From: Leptospirillum sp.
GTDB taxonomy: Bacteria > Nitrospirota > Leptospirillia > Leptospirillales > Leptospirillaceae
DNA: 28,391 nucleotides
Assembly: GCA_027343785.1 (NCBI GenBank)
Contig: DAHWKF010000027.1
Location: forward strand, 1-28,391
Direction of reading: 5' to 3'
A program made the position numbers and the translations under genes. The notes beneath the pieces were generated by a model. That model saw only the letters and a program-made list of their open reading frames with translations, made no database searches and was not told where the DNA came from. Shown here in pieces: positions 17,672-26,335 of this stretch. The stretch's first letter is position 1. Every line of letters starts with the position of its first letter.

Positions 17672-17980
17672 ATGAAAAAATTGCCGTTTGAACTTTCGTC
17701 TCCCATCCCCGAAAAGGGTGGAGTGTCCATCGAAGTGGGTTCCAGATCCATCGCTGTTTTCAAGGTTAATGGAAGAGTTCATGCGATCGACAATACCTGT
17801 CCCCACCGCGGGGGCCCGTTGTCGGAAGGACCGCTTGACGGCACAATCGTGCGATGTCCTTTGCACATGTGGTCTTTTGATGTCACTACCGGAGCCAGTT
17901 CCAACCGTCCGGGCGTCCAGATCGGTTGTTATGAGGTGGTGGAAGAAGGCGGGCGCCATTTTATTTCCGTCCCCGACTGA
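17672..17980 (+). CDS. Rieske [2Fe-2S] ferredoxin
   Basis: This 102-residue soluble protein is a single Rieske domain. The cluster ligands are Cys43 and His45 in CPHRG and Cys62 and His65 in CPLHMW. The 16-residue spacing between the two boxes fits biphenyl-dioxygenase-ferredoxin/NirD-like proteins. It has no signal peptide or membrane anchor, so it acts in the cytosol as an electron carrier for an unidentified partner. The start has AAGGAG about ten bases upstream. It has its own terminator (18012-18050), so it is probably a single-gene unit, with no oxygenase or nitrite reductase gene adjacent. Assignment to the Rieske fold is certain; partner unknown. Confidence 0.95.
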   Translation: MKKLPFELSSPIPEKGGVSIEVGSRSIAVFKVNGRVHAIDNTCPHRGGPLSEGPLDGTIVRCPLHMWSFDVTTGASSNRPGVQIGCYEVVEEGGRHFISVPD

Positions 17981-18011
17981 TTTCCTGAATATTATTGTTC
18001 TTTTTTCCGAT

Positions 18012-18050
18012 GCCGGACGCCTTATTGACAGGCTCCGGCGCTTTCTTTTT
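18012..18050 (+). terminator. Rho-independent terminator after the Rieske gene
   Basis: GCCGGACGCC (18012-18021) pairs with GGCTCCGGC (18031-18039), leaving one bulged base, around a nine-base loop. GCTTTCTTTTT follows. Confidence 0.8.
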
Positions 18051-18094
18051 CGTCGTCAAGACTTGTATCATGAGCATGGGGAGAAGGGGGAGAA

Positions 18095-18295
18095 TTGCTT
18101 TACGGAGCGCTCTTCTTGTTACTGGGAATGTTCGGGACGATGCATTCGATTCGGCTTCTCGGGCGGGGGGAACGCAGGGAGAAGTGGGTAGCCTACCTGT
18201 TTTCCTCCGTTTTGCTCCTTGTCTGGGGAATCGCCGTCCTGACTCCCATCCACCTGTATGTCGTCCGGTGGTTGCACGATGCTCTGATCGGCTGA
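18095..18295 (+). CDS. Small membrane protein, unknown function
   Basis: This 66-residue open frame encodes two hydrophobic segments (about residues 2-20 and 33-52) separated by a short basic loop (RLLGRGERREK). That is the pattern of a small two-helix inner-membrane protein. The start is TTG preceded by an AAGGGGGAG ribosome-binding site, albeit with short spacing. It ends about 50 bases before glgC and is not separated from it by a terminator, so it may be co-transcribed with the glucan operon. No family is recognised. Longer overlapping frames on the same strand look less protein-like. Likely real, but the function is unknown. Confidence 0.6.
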   Translation: MLYGALFLLLGMFGTMHSIRLLGRGERREKWVAYLFSSVLLLVWGIAVLTPIHLYVVRWLHDALIG

Positions 18296-18347
18296 TCCGG
18301 ACCCATGGAAACCAAAATGAAACATTCTCGCGGGAGGAGGTTGATTG

Positions 18348-19604
18348 ATGGGAAAAGAACCGAAAGTTCTTGCGATCATCCTTGCCGGAGGAGAAGGGAA
18401 AAGACTCTATCCTCTCACCCTTGACCGGGTCAAATCCGCGGTCCCCTTTGGTGGGGCATACAGGATTATCGATTTTGTCCTGTCCAATTTCGTCAACTCC
18501 GGTTATTCCCGCATCAAGGTGCTCACCCAGTACAAATCCCACTCCCTCAACACCCACCTTTCCCGGGGGTGGCGACTGTCGACCCTCCTGGACGAGTACG
18601 TGGATCCGGTACCGGCCCAGATGAGGAAGGGGCCCCACTGGTTTCAGGGGACAGGGGACGCGGTTTATCAGAACCTGAATCTGATTCTGGATGAGAATCC
18701 GGATCTGGTCTGCGTTTTCAGCGGAGACCATATTTTCAAGATGGATATCCAGCAGATGGTGCAGGAGCATCTGGACACGGGTTTGCCCGTTTCGGTGTCG
18801 GCCATTCCCGTTCCTGTCGATGAGGCTTCTTCGTTCGGCGTGATCCGTATAGACGAGGAGTGGCGCGCCTTGTCTTTTCAGGAGAAGCCACGGGAACCGA
18901 AGCCGATGCCTGGTCGTTCCGACATGTGTTTGGCCAGCATGGGGAACTACCTGTTTGACGCCCGATTCCTGATCGAGATTTTGTCCCGGGACGCCGAGAA
19001 CCAGGACTCTTCACATGACTTTGGCAAGGATATCCTTCCGGCGCTGGCTACGGAAAAGAAGATCCATGTGTACGATTTCAGCCGGAACACCTTCCCCGGG
19101 ATGCAGGAGACCGAAAAAGGTTACTGGCGGGATATCGGACAGATCGACGCCTACTGGCAGGCGAACATGGATCTGGTGGCTGTCTCTCCCGTGTTTAATC
19201 TTTATAACCCGGAATGGGTGATTCGGACGTATCGCCCCCAGGTTCCCCCGGCAAAGTTTGTATTTGCCGACGAGGCCAACCGCCGGGTCGGCATCGCCAC
19301 CGATTCGATCGTCAGCGGCGGATGCATCATTTCGGGAGGGCACATCGATCGAACCATCCTTTCGACCGGTGTCCGGATCAACAGCTACTCCAAGGTTTCC
19401 GAATCCATCCTGTTCCATGACGTGGAGGTCGGGCGGTACGCGCGGGTGCGACGGGCCATCGTCGAAAAGGGTGTCAGAATCCCTCCCCATACCGTGATCG
19501 GTTTTGATCCGGAAGAAGACTCGAAAAGGTTTCACATTTCGTCCGGAGGTGTAGTGGTGGTGACCCCGGGAGATTTTACACGGGTCGCGAAGGAGACTGC
19601 TTGA
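18348..19604 (+). CDS. glgC: Glucose-1-phosphate adenylyltransferase (ADP-glucose pyrophosphorylase)
   Basis: GlgC makes ADP-glucose and pyrophosphate from ATP and glucose-1-phosphate, the committed step of bacterial glycogen synthesis. The 418-residue protein has the nucleotide-binding IILAGGEGKRLYPLT segment (10-24), GTGDAVYQN (101-109) and the catalytic-region FSGDHIFKMD. It also has SFQEKP, the KGYWRDIGQIDAYWQAN block and a C-terminal left-handed beta-helix. The E. coli allosteric Lys39 position (FGGKFRIIDF) is Ala here (FGGAYRIIDF), so fructose-bisphosphate control may differ. ATG 18348 is the start, with GGGAGGAGG seven bases upstream. It overlaps the next GH57 gene as TTGA and heads the glucan operon. 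Identity is secure; no glgA is in the window. Confidence 0.96.
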   Translation: MGKEPKVLAIILAGGEGKRLYPLTLDRVKSAVPFGGAYRIIDFVLSNFVNSGYSRIKVLTQYKSHSLNTHLSRGWRLSTLLDEYVDPVPAQMRKGPHWFQGTGDAVYQNLNLILDENPDLVCVFSGDHIFKMDIQQMVQEHLDTGLPVSVSAIPVPVDEASSFGVIRIDEEWRALSFQEKPREPKPMPGRSDMCLASMGNYLFDARFLIEILSRDAENQDSSHDFGKDILPALATEKKIHVYDFSRNTFPGMQETEKGYWRDIGQIDAYWQANMDLVAVSPVFNLYNPEWVIRTYRPQVPPAKFVFADEANRRVGIATDSIVSGGCIISGGHIDRTILSTGVRINSYSKVSESILFHDVEVGRYARVRRAIVEKGVRIPPHTVIGFDPEEDSKRFHISSGGVVVVTPGDFTRVAKETA

Positions 19605-21754
19605 GAGCGAAGGTCCTGTTTGTCTGGCATATGCACCAGCCCTGCTATTTTGATCCGGTGATGAAGGAAATGCCCCTCCCGTGGGTCCGGCTTCATGGTG
19701 TGCGCGGCTATAACGATCTGCCCTACATGATCTCCCGTTTTTCCCTCGTAAGAACGACGGTCAATTTCGTCCCTTCCCTGATGGATCAGCTGGATCTCCT
19801 GACATCGGGCACCGTTGTCGATTCCTACCACCAGCTGTCCCTCCGGACGGCGCAGGACCTGTCAATCGATGAAAAGGTGTTCCTTCTCCGGAATTTCTTT
19901 TCTTGTCCCTATGAGTCGATGATCAAACCATACCCCCGATTCGCCGCACTCTGGGCACAGGTCTACGGTCAGCCGGCCCACACTTCGGAAAGTTGGCAGA
20001 AGACCGCCCTTTCCATGACGACGCAGGATTTTCTGGATTTGCAGGTCTGGTTCAACCTGACGTGGTTTGGATACGCGGCGAGAAAGACTTTTCCCGAAAT
20101 CGACGGGTGGATACGGAAAGGAACGCGCTTTTCGGAAGATGACAAAAGGGCAATACTGGACCTCCAGATGGGGATACTCGCCGGTCTGGTCCCCCTCTAT
20201 CGAAAGCTTCATGACGAAGGACGGGTCGAAATTTCGACGAGCCCCTATTTTCATCCCATCCTCCCCCTTTTGATCTCGTCAAAAATCGCGCGACGCCCCA
20301 GGCCTGAACTGTCCCTTCCGGATGAATTCGCCTGGCCGCAGGATGCCCGGGATCAGCTCAGAAGAGCGATGGACCGCCAGGAATCCCTGTGGGGCAAACC
20401 GGTTTCCGGTGTCTGGCCTTCCGAAGGTTCCATCAGCCCCGAACTTGTTGAAATGGCGTCTTCCCTGGGAATATCCTGGCTGGCTTCCGACGAGGATGTG
20501 CTGAAACAGTCCCGTCCGTCGGAAAAATGGCGAGATCTGTCACCCTACCAGACGTATGTGATCGAGTCCCTTCCCAAAAGCCCCCGTCTTGTTTTCAGAG
20601 ATCGCGGGCTGTCGGACCGTATCGGCTTTCTGTATGCCCGATATAACGGGACGGAAGCCGCTCTTGACCTGATCAGCGGAATGGAGCGGGTGGAGCAGAT
20701 GGCTAACCGGGGTGACCATCCGGCGGTGATACCGATCATTCTTGACGGGGAAAATCCTTGGGAGAGCTATCCGGATGGGGGATACCTTTTTTTGAGTTCG
20801 CTTTTCGAGAGGCTGGAACACCACCCGCGCCTTCAGGCGAGTACAGTTTCCGAAGCCATTCAGGAGATTCCTGCGAAGCCCCTTGCCGGAGTGGCCTCCG
20901 GGTCATGGATCAACCATGATTTCAATATCTGGATCGGTCATCATGAAGACAACAAGGCATGGAACTATCTGGGAAAGACGCGGCAGTTTCTGGAATCCGA
21001 ACTTCGTTCGGGAAATTATCCTGAGGAGATCGTCTCGTCCGCCCTCAGGGAAATGTACGCGGCAGAAGGGAGCGACTGGTTCTGGTGGTTCGGGGAGGAT
21101 TTTGAAACCGTTCAGGCATCTGATTTTGACCGGTTGTTCCGGATCCATCAGCAAAATGTTTACCGTTTTCTGGGAAAGGATGTTCCGCTTTATCTCAATG
21201 AACCGGTCCAGATCGGCGGGCCCGACGTTTCCGTCAATCAGCCGGTGGATTATATCCAGCCGTCCATCGACGGAATGGTGACCCATTATTACGAATGGAC
21301 CGGGGCGGGTGTGTTTGACGCGGTCCGGACGCAGGGGGCCATGTTTCTGGGCGATCCCCTCATACAGAAACTTTTTTTCGGATTCGACAGTGAAACCTTT
21401 TACCTCCGGATCGATTTCGATCCGGGGATTCTGGCCGGATCTCCCGACGCCCCTCTGCTTGCCATCCGCCTTCATAACCGGGAGGAGCTGGAGTGGCAAC
21501 TTCCTCTCAGAAGTGGTGCCCTTGACGTTCCGGCGACGAGCAAGTCTCCTGAAACCAAAGTTCTTTGGGCCTGTAAAAAAGTCGGAGAAATGGCACTGTC
21601 TCTCAAGGATATCGGCCTTTTGCCGGGTGAGTGGTTTTATCTGACTGTCGAGCTTTCCAATGGCCAGTCACTGATGGACCAATGTCCGCGGGGAAGGGCC
21701 CTTCCCGTAAGAGTTCCCGACGAACGCTTTGCCCAGTCGGTCTGGAGGGTTTGA
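19601..21754 (+). CDS. GH57 glycoside hydrolase, amylase/amylopullulanase-like
   Basis: This 717-residue protein is a GH57 alpha-glucan-active enzyme. It has region 1 HMHQP (10-14), STSPYFHPILP (212-222) and GVWPSEGSIS (270-279) with the probable nucleophile Glu275. LDGENPWESY (381-390) holds the probable acid/base Asp382. The SDWFWWFGED segment (491-500) is typical of the amylopullulanase/alpha-amylase group. About 190 C-terminal residues after 525 form a beta-rich extra domain, possibly a carbohydrate-binding or glucodextranase-C-like domain; that is inference. No signal peptide is seen, so it acts on intracellular glucan. The TTG start overlaps glgC and has AAGGAGA upstream. Whether it hydrolyses alpha-1,4, alpha-1,6 or both is not decided by sequence. 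Confidence 0.9.
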   Translation: MRAKVLFVWHMHQPCYFDPVMKEMPLPWVRLHGVRGYNDLPYMISRFSLVRTTVNFVPSLMDQLDLLTSGTVVDSYHQLSLRTAQDLSIDEKVFLLRNFFSCPYESMIKPYPRFAALWAQVYGQPAHTSESWQKTALSMTTQDFLDLQVWFNLTWFGYAARKTFPEIDGWIRKGTRFSEDDKRAILDLQMGILAGLVPLYRKLHDEGRVEISTSPYFHPILPLLISSKIARRPRPELSLPDEFAWPQDARDQLRRAMDRQESLWGKPVSGVWPSEGSISPELVEMASSLGISWLASDEDVLKQSRPSEKWRDLSPYQTYVIESLPKSPRLVFRDRGLSDRIGFLYARYNGTEAALDLISGMERVEQMANRGDHPAVIPIILDGENPWESYPDGGYLFLSSLFERLEHHPRLQASTVSEAIQEIPAKPLAGVASGSWINHDFNIWIGHHEDNKAWNYLGKTRQFLESELRSGNYPEEIVSSALREMYAAEGSDWFWWFGEDFETVQASDFDRLFRIHQQNVYRFLGKDVPLYLNEPVQIGGPDVSVNQPVDYIQPSIDGMVTHYYEWTGAGVFDAVRTQGAMFLGDPLIQKLFFGFDSETFYLRIDFDPGILAGSPDAPLLAIRLHNREELEWQLPLRSGALDVPATSKSPETKVLWACKKVGEMALSLKDIGLLPGEWFYLTVELSNGQSLMDQCPRGRALPVRVPDERFAQSVWRV

Positions 21755-21757
21755 TTG

Positions 21758-23884
21758 ATGGGAGATCTTGATCGAGACACCCGCGCCACCCTGGTCATGG
21801 TTCTGCATCACCACCAGCCGGTCGGGAATTTCCCAGAAGTATTCAGGGAGACTTATGACCGGTGCTATCGACCGACCCTTGAGCTCCTCGATGATTTTCC
21901 CGGGATCCATGTATCGATTCATCTGACGGGCCCTCTTCTTTTGTGGATCGAAGAGAACGAACCGGGTTATATCGACCGGCTGGTCCGGATGGCCCAACGG
22001 GGTCAGGTCGAAGTGATCGGTGGAGGTTTCTACGAACCGATCCTGTCCATGCTTTCGGAAAGGGACGCCCGCGCGCAGGTCGACCGGATGAATCGGTGGA
22101 TGAAAGACAGGCTGGGCCATGTGTCCCGCGGTTTCTGGCTGGCGGAAAGGGTGTGGCAGACCGATTTGCCGTCCCGGCTGGCGGCGTTGGGATTCGGATA
22201 CGCCCCTGTGGATGACCATCATTTTCTGCTGGCGGGAATGTCTCCGGACGAAATGAACGGTTATTTCAGGGCCGGTTGGTTGGACAGCCACATTGATCTG
22301 TTTCCGATTTCCCGGGATCTGCGCTACCTGATCCCTTTTCAGCTTCCGGAAGCCCTCCTGGACTACATGGACCGGAACGGGCGGGGAGGACGCGTCCTGA
22401 CTTATGCCGACGACGCTGAGAAATTCGGTGTCTGGCCTGAAACATACAAATGGGTCTGGGAAGAAGGGTACCTGAGGTCCCTGTTTGAACAGATTTCCCG
22501 TCAGTCCCACTGGCTGAGGGTGGCATCGATGGCGGAGATCGTTTCCGAGCGAGGGCCTTCCGGCCAGGTCGTTCTCCCCAACGCTTCCTATGAGGAGATG
22601 ATGGAGTGGGCCTTGCCCGCCCGGGTGGGTGTCCGGTTAAAGTCCCTGAAGAAAGATCTGGAGAAGCGGGGAATACTGGCTGACGTTCAGCCCTATCTTC
22701 ACGGAGGGATATTTGAAAACTTTCTCGTCAAGTACCCCGATGTGGCCCGATTGTATGGCCGAATGCTCCTTGTAAGCCGGCTCGTAAGAGACGGGGAAGA
22801 AGAGTCCGGCGGAAGTCACGAGGCACTGGAAGGACTCATTCGGGCGCAGGGGAACGATGTTTACTGGCATGGCCTGTTCGGCGGCATTTATCTCTCCAAT
22901 CTGCGCCATGAGGCCTATGCCAATCTCCTGCACGCGGAAGACGCCCTCGTCCGGGAAGGCAACATTTCCCTCCCCTATTTTCGGGTGGAGGATTTTGACA
23001 ACGACGGGTATGAGGAGATTTTCATCCTTCAAGAGCGCTATTCGTTGTGGATCGCTCCGGGTCGGGGGGGATCCGTGACGGAGATCGACGACCGGAAGCA
23101 TTTTTTCCACCTGACCAATACGATGACCCGACAGTTCGAAACCTACCACGCGCGTGTGATCGAGCAGGACCAGGACCATCCTGCCGGTGTCATCCACTCC
23201 ATTCATGATTTGCCATCCAACCTGGCGGATCTGGCTGATATCCGTTATGACCCCCGTCCCCGCCGGGGTTTTATGGACAGTATCGTTCCGGCAGACATAT
23301 CCGGGGATGAACTGGACCAGGGACAGAGGATTACCCGGGATTTGTCGGGAACGGTTTTCCGGATCGTCTCCAGGACACAGGATATCGTCCGGCTGGAAAC
23401 AACGCTCCGCTTTGGCGAAGAGGCTCTTACCGTCGGAAAGGAATACCGGCTTTCTCCCGACGCGTTTTCCGTTGTCTACAGGATTGCGGGAGATGTGAAC
23501 CGAAAATATCAGGAAAACGGGGGCGATCTCTTGTGGATGACAGAGATTCCCCTGACGATGCTTGCCGGTGAGGAGCATGGACGAACGCTGTTCATCCCGG
23601 ATCAGCCAGCCAGCCATCTGTCGTGGATGGAACCGGGAGACACCAAGGACGTTTTCGTCTTTCGGGGGCATGATGACTGGTCTAAAACCGCGTTTTCCGT
23701 CAGCAGTTCGCTTCCGGTCCGCCTTGTCTCCCGTCCGATCCACTCGGTCTCCCTTTCGGAAAAAGGGGTGGAAAAAGTTTACCAGGGCACCCTCTTTTTT
23801 CTCCTCCTGCCATTTGAGGACTTGTTCGGAAACGGATGGACCTTGACCTTTTCGTTTGATCAGGAACACAGGAGAAACAGCTGA
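21758..23884 (+). CDS. GH57 4-alpha-glucanotransferase
   Basis: This 708-residue protein resembles the Thermococcus litoralis-type GH57 4-alpha-glucanotransferase, which moves maltooligosaccharide units between alpha-1,4 chains. Catalytic regions visible are HHHQP (17-21), GGGFYEP (88-94), GFWLAERVWQ (125-134) with nucleophile Glu130, and YADDAEKFGVW (216-226), which contains the acid/base Asp. The middle and C-terminal parts fit the DUF1925/DUF1926 domains of this group. ATG 21758 was chosen; a TTG at 21755 would add one residue. The gene begins right after the previous GH57 stop and ends with a TGATG overlap to the GalT-like gene. Amylase side activity is possible. Family and sub-group are confident. 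Confidence 0.93.
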   Translation: MGDLDRDTRATLVMVLHHHQPVGNFPEVFRETYDRCYRPTLELLDDFPGIHVSIHLTGPLLLWIEENEPGYIDRLVRMAQRGQVEVIGGGFYEPILSMLSERDARAQVDRMNRWMKDRLGHVSRGFWLAERVWQTDLPSRLAALGFGYAPVDDHHFLLAGMSPDEMNGYFRAGWLDSHIDLFPISRDLRYLIPFQLPEALLDYMDRNGRGGRVLTYADDAEKFGVWPETYKWVWEEGYLRSLFEQISRQSHWLRVASMAEIVSERGPSGQVVLPNASYEEMMEWALPARVGVRLKSLKKDLEKRGILADVQPYLHGGIFENFLVKYPDVARLYGRMLLVSRLVRDGEEESGGSHEALEGLIRAQGNDVYWHGLFGGIYLSNLRHEAYANLLHAEDALVREGNISLPYFRVEDFDNDGYEEIFILQERYSLWIAPGRGGSVTEIDDRKHFFHLTNTMTRQFETYHARVIEQDQDHPAGVIHSIHDLPSNLADLADIRYDPRPRRGFMDSIVPADISGDELDQGQRITRDLSGTVFRIVSRTQDIVRLETTLRFGEEALTVGKEYRLSPDAFSVVYRIAGDVNRKYQENGGDLLWMTEIPLTMLAGEEHGRTLFIPDQPASHLSWMEPGDTKDVFVFRGHDDWSKTAFSVSSSLPVRLVSRPIHSVSLSEKGVEKVYQGTLFFLLLPFEDLFGNGWTLTFSFDQEHRRNS

Positions 23885-24888
23885 TGCCGGAATTCAGGAA
23901 AGATCCCGTCATCGGGAGATGGGTCATCATTGCGACTAGCCGGGGGCTCCGCCCAACGGATTTTACTGTGGAAAAAATTGAATACCACTATCAGGTCTGT
24001 CCATTATGTCCGGGCCAGGAAGAAAAAACCCCTCCGGAAGTCCTGTCCTACAGGACGCCCGGAACACCCCCGAACACGGTCGGATGGAATTTGCGCGTAG
24101 TCCCCAACAAGTTTCCCGCGTTGCAGGTGGAGGGAAATCTGGACAGGGAGGGCATTGGTCTTTATGACCGGATGAACGGGATTGGCGCCCATGAGGTGGT
24201 CATCGAATCCCCCGAACACCGGAAAATGATGGCGGATTTTTCGGAAAAGCAGATGGAGGATGTGCTCTGGGCTTATCGGGACCGGATCCTGGACCTGAAG
24301 AAGGACAGCCGTTTCAGATATATCATGATTTTCAAGAATTATGGCGAGGCGGCGGGAGCTTCCCTCGAACACAGCCATAGCCAGCTGATCGCGCTTCCCA
24401 TCGTCCCGACGGTCGTCATTGAGGAAATCGTTGGCGCCAAAAGCCATTTCGAGGAAAAAGAACGTTGTATTTTCTGCGATATCATCCGGCAGGAACTCGC
24501 CGATGGTTCCCGAATCATATCTGAGAATCAGGAGTTTCTGGCAGTCACTCCCTTTGCGCCAAAATTTCCGTTCGAAGTCTGGATTTTGCCCAAAAAACAC
24601 TCTTCCCGTTACGAGGAAGGCCAGAAAGCCCAGTTTGAAGCGCTTTCCCGCATTTTTCTGGACGTACTGAAGCGCCTGAACAAGGCCCTTGAGACTCCTC
24701 CCTACAATTTCATTCTCCATACGTCCCCCTTGCAGGAAAAGGCGGACGATTATTACCACTGGCATTTCGAAGTCATGCCGACATTGACCCGGGTTGCGGG
24801 GTTTGAATGGGGGACAGGGTTTTATATCAACCCCACACCGCCGGAAGACGCAGCGCGATTTTTGCGGGAACTGGACATTTCGGAGTGA
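23884..24888 (+). CDS. GalT-like HIT-superfamily nucleotidyltransferase/phosphorylase (possible ADP-glucose phosphorylase)
   Basis: This 334-residue protein has the fold of galactose-1-phosphate uridylyltransferase. Zinc-type cysteine pairs are CPLC (39-42) and CIFC (195-198), and the nucleophile motif is H-S-H-S-Q (163-167), where E. coli GalT has H-P-H-G-Q. The catalytic His is probably His165. GalT proper moves UMP between glucose-1-P and galactose-1-P, while plant relatives phosphorolyse ADP-glucose. With GlgC and three glucan enzymes in the same operon and no galactokinase or epimerase seen, I infer an ADP-glucose rather than galactose role. The ATG overlaps the upstream stop (TGATG). 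The fold is certain; the substrate is an inference. Confidence 0.88.
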   Translation: MPEFRKDPVIGRWVIIATSRGLRPTDFTVEKIEYHYQVCPLCPGQEEKTPPEVLSYRTPGTPPNTVGWNLRVVPNKFPALQVEGNLDREGIGLYDRMNGIGAHEVVIESPEHRKMMADFSEKQMEDVLWAYRDRILDLKKDSRFRYIMIFKNYGEAAGASLEHSHSQLIALPIVPTVVIEEIVGAKSHFEEKERCIFCDIIRQELADGSRIISENQEFLAVTPFAPKFPFEVWILPKKHSSRYEEGQKAQFEALSRIFLDVLKRLNKALETPPYNFILHTSPLQEKADDYYHWHFEVMPTLTRVAGFEWGTGFYINPTPPEDAARFLRELDISE

Positions 24889-24911
24889 AGGGTTCTTGAT
24901 CCAAATGTGAT

Positions 24912-24926
24912 TTGAACGGTGTTCAA
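24912..24926. repeat. Short inverted repeat between galT-like and aldolase genes
   Basis: TTGAAC and GTTCAA flank the three bases GGT, forming a perfect six-base-pair hairpin. It is not followed by a T-run. It could adjust expression between the two halves of the operon. Confidence 0.4.
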
Positions 24927-24952
24927 TTCGATGGGAAGGAGACAGGACAAAG

Positions 24953-26335
24953 ATGGGTGGAGGGAGCATGGAAGGAGAAAAATTTCGGGAAAACTATCGT
25001 CTGGTTGCAGACTTTTCCGGGACTGAACCCAAGGTGACGGATCTGGAACGATTCCGGTCAAAATATCTGTCGAAAGCCCTTCAGGATCTTCTTTTCCATG
25101 AGGATCCCCATGTCCGGAAATCTTCCTTTTTCCTGATAAGGGCCGCTTTTGAGGCCTCCGGTGCCTGGTCGGCATCGATCGAACCATTATACCGTGCGAT
25201 CGGTCGGGGTGAGGAAAAAGGATTCACCGTTCCGGCGATCAATATACGGGGGTTGACCTATGAAACCGCGCGTGCGGTTTTCCGGGCGATCCGGGCTATT
25301 GACGGAGGGCCGGTGATCTTTGAACTTGCGAAATCGGAGATCGGATACACCGGACAGCGACCGATGGAGTATGCCGGTTTGGTCATGGCGGCGGCGGTGG
25401 GGGAGAATATTCAGGGGCCGGTGTTTATTCAGGGAGACCACTATCAGGTCAACGCCTCCCGATTTCGTGAGGCTCCGGAAAAGGAAATCGAGGAGCTGAA
25501 ATTCCTGATCCAGGAATCATTGGACGCGGGATACCGAAATATTGATATCGATGCGTCGACGTTGGTTCGTCTCGAACCCCGGGATCTTCGGGAACAGCAA
25601 AAGGAGAATGGCCGGATCACCGCCCAGCTGACCCACTTTGTTCGCCAGATTTCGACGGGGATCGACAAGGATAAAAATTGCACGGTTTCCGTGGGGGGGG
25701 AGATCGGGGAAGTGGGAAAGGACAATTCGACTCCCGCAGAACTGGAGGCCTTCATGGAAGTCTTCCAGGACCATTTATCCCGGCTTGGAGCGCGGGAAAC
25801 GGGTATTTCGAAGATCAGCGTCCAGACGGGAACCTCCCATGGAGGCGTCCCCCTGGCGGACGGGTCGATCAAGAAAGTCGCCCTCGATTTTGAAGTCCTG
25901 GAGGAACTGTCGCGGATCGCGCGGGACAAATACCGGATGGGGGGAGCTGTCCAGCATGGAGCCTCCACGTTGCCGGAAGAGTTGTTCGACCGTTTCCCCC
26001 GGGTAGGAACATTGGAAATCCACCTCGCGACCGGTTTCCAGAATCTGGTTCTGGATCATCCCCTGTTCCCGCGGGACCTTTACCAGAGGGCGGTCGACTA
26101 CCTGAAGGAAGCCCACAAAAAAGAATGGAAAGACGGCGAGACCGAAGAGCAGTTCGTTTACAAGAACAGAAAACGGATTTTTGGTCCGTTCAAAAAAGAT
26201 CTTTCTCTTCTTCCCGAAACCGTCGTCAAGGGTATCATGCAATCGATGGAAGAACGTTTTGTCCTGATATTCAAGAAACTGGGGTTGACAGGAACGCGAT
26301 CCGTGATCGACCGACATTTCCCGGGAGGTGCATGA
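24953..26335 (+). CDS. Class II ketose-bisphosphate aldolase-like protein
   Basis: This 460-residue protein matches class II (zinc-dependent) aldolases such as fructose-1,6-bisphosphate aldolase. The barrel includes GDHYQVN (161-167; Asp162 and His163 in the catalytic/zinc position), DIDAS (198-202), GGEIGEVG (248-255), TGTSHGG (292-298) with His296, and VQHGAST with His335. It is longer than the usual 280-360 residues owing to an N-terminal helical region of about 85 residues and a charged C-terminus. An ATG at 24968 with GGAGG just upstream is an alternative start. A TTGAAC-ggt-GTTCAA inverted repeat (24912-24926) lies before it. The stop overlaps the branching-enzyme gene. Likely links glucan breakdown to glycolysis; the exact substrate is unproven. 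Confidence 0.85.
   Translation: MGGGSMEGEKFRENYRLVADFSGTEPKVTDLERFRSKYLSKALQDLLFHEDPHVRKSSFFLIRAAFEASGAWSASIEPLYRAIGRGEEKGFTVPAINIRGLTYETARAVFRAIRAIDGGPVIFELAKSEIGYTGQRPMEYAGLVMAAAVGENIQGPVFIQGDHYQVNASRFREAPEKEIEELKFLIQESLDAGYRNIDIDASTLVRLEPRDLREQQKENGRITAQLTHFVRQISTGIDKDKNCTVSVGGEIGEVGKDNSTPAELEAFMEVFQDHLSRLGARETGISKISVQTGTSHGGVPLADGSIKKVALDFEVLEELSRIARDKYRMGGAVQHGASTLPEELFDRFPRVGTLEIHLATGFQNLVLDHPLFPRDLYQRAVDYLKEAHKKEWKDGETEEQFVYKNRKRIFGPFKKDLSLLPETVVKGIMQSMEERFVLIFKKLGLTGTRSVIDRHFPGGA

Noticed and set aside
17995..18348. 117-residue plus-strand frame overlapping the 66-residue membrane protein
   Set aside because: It begins in the terminator, has no ribosome-binding site and is low in protein-like structure compared with the 66-residue frame.
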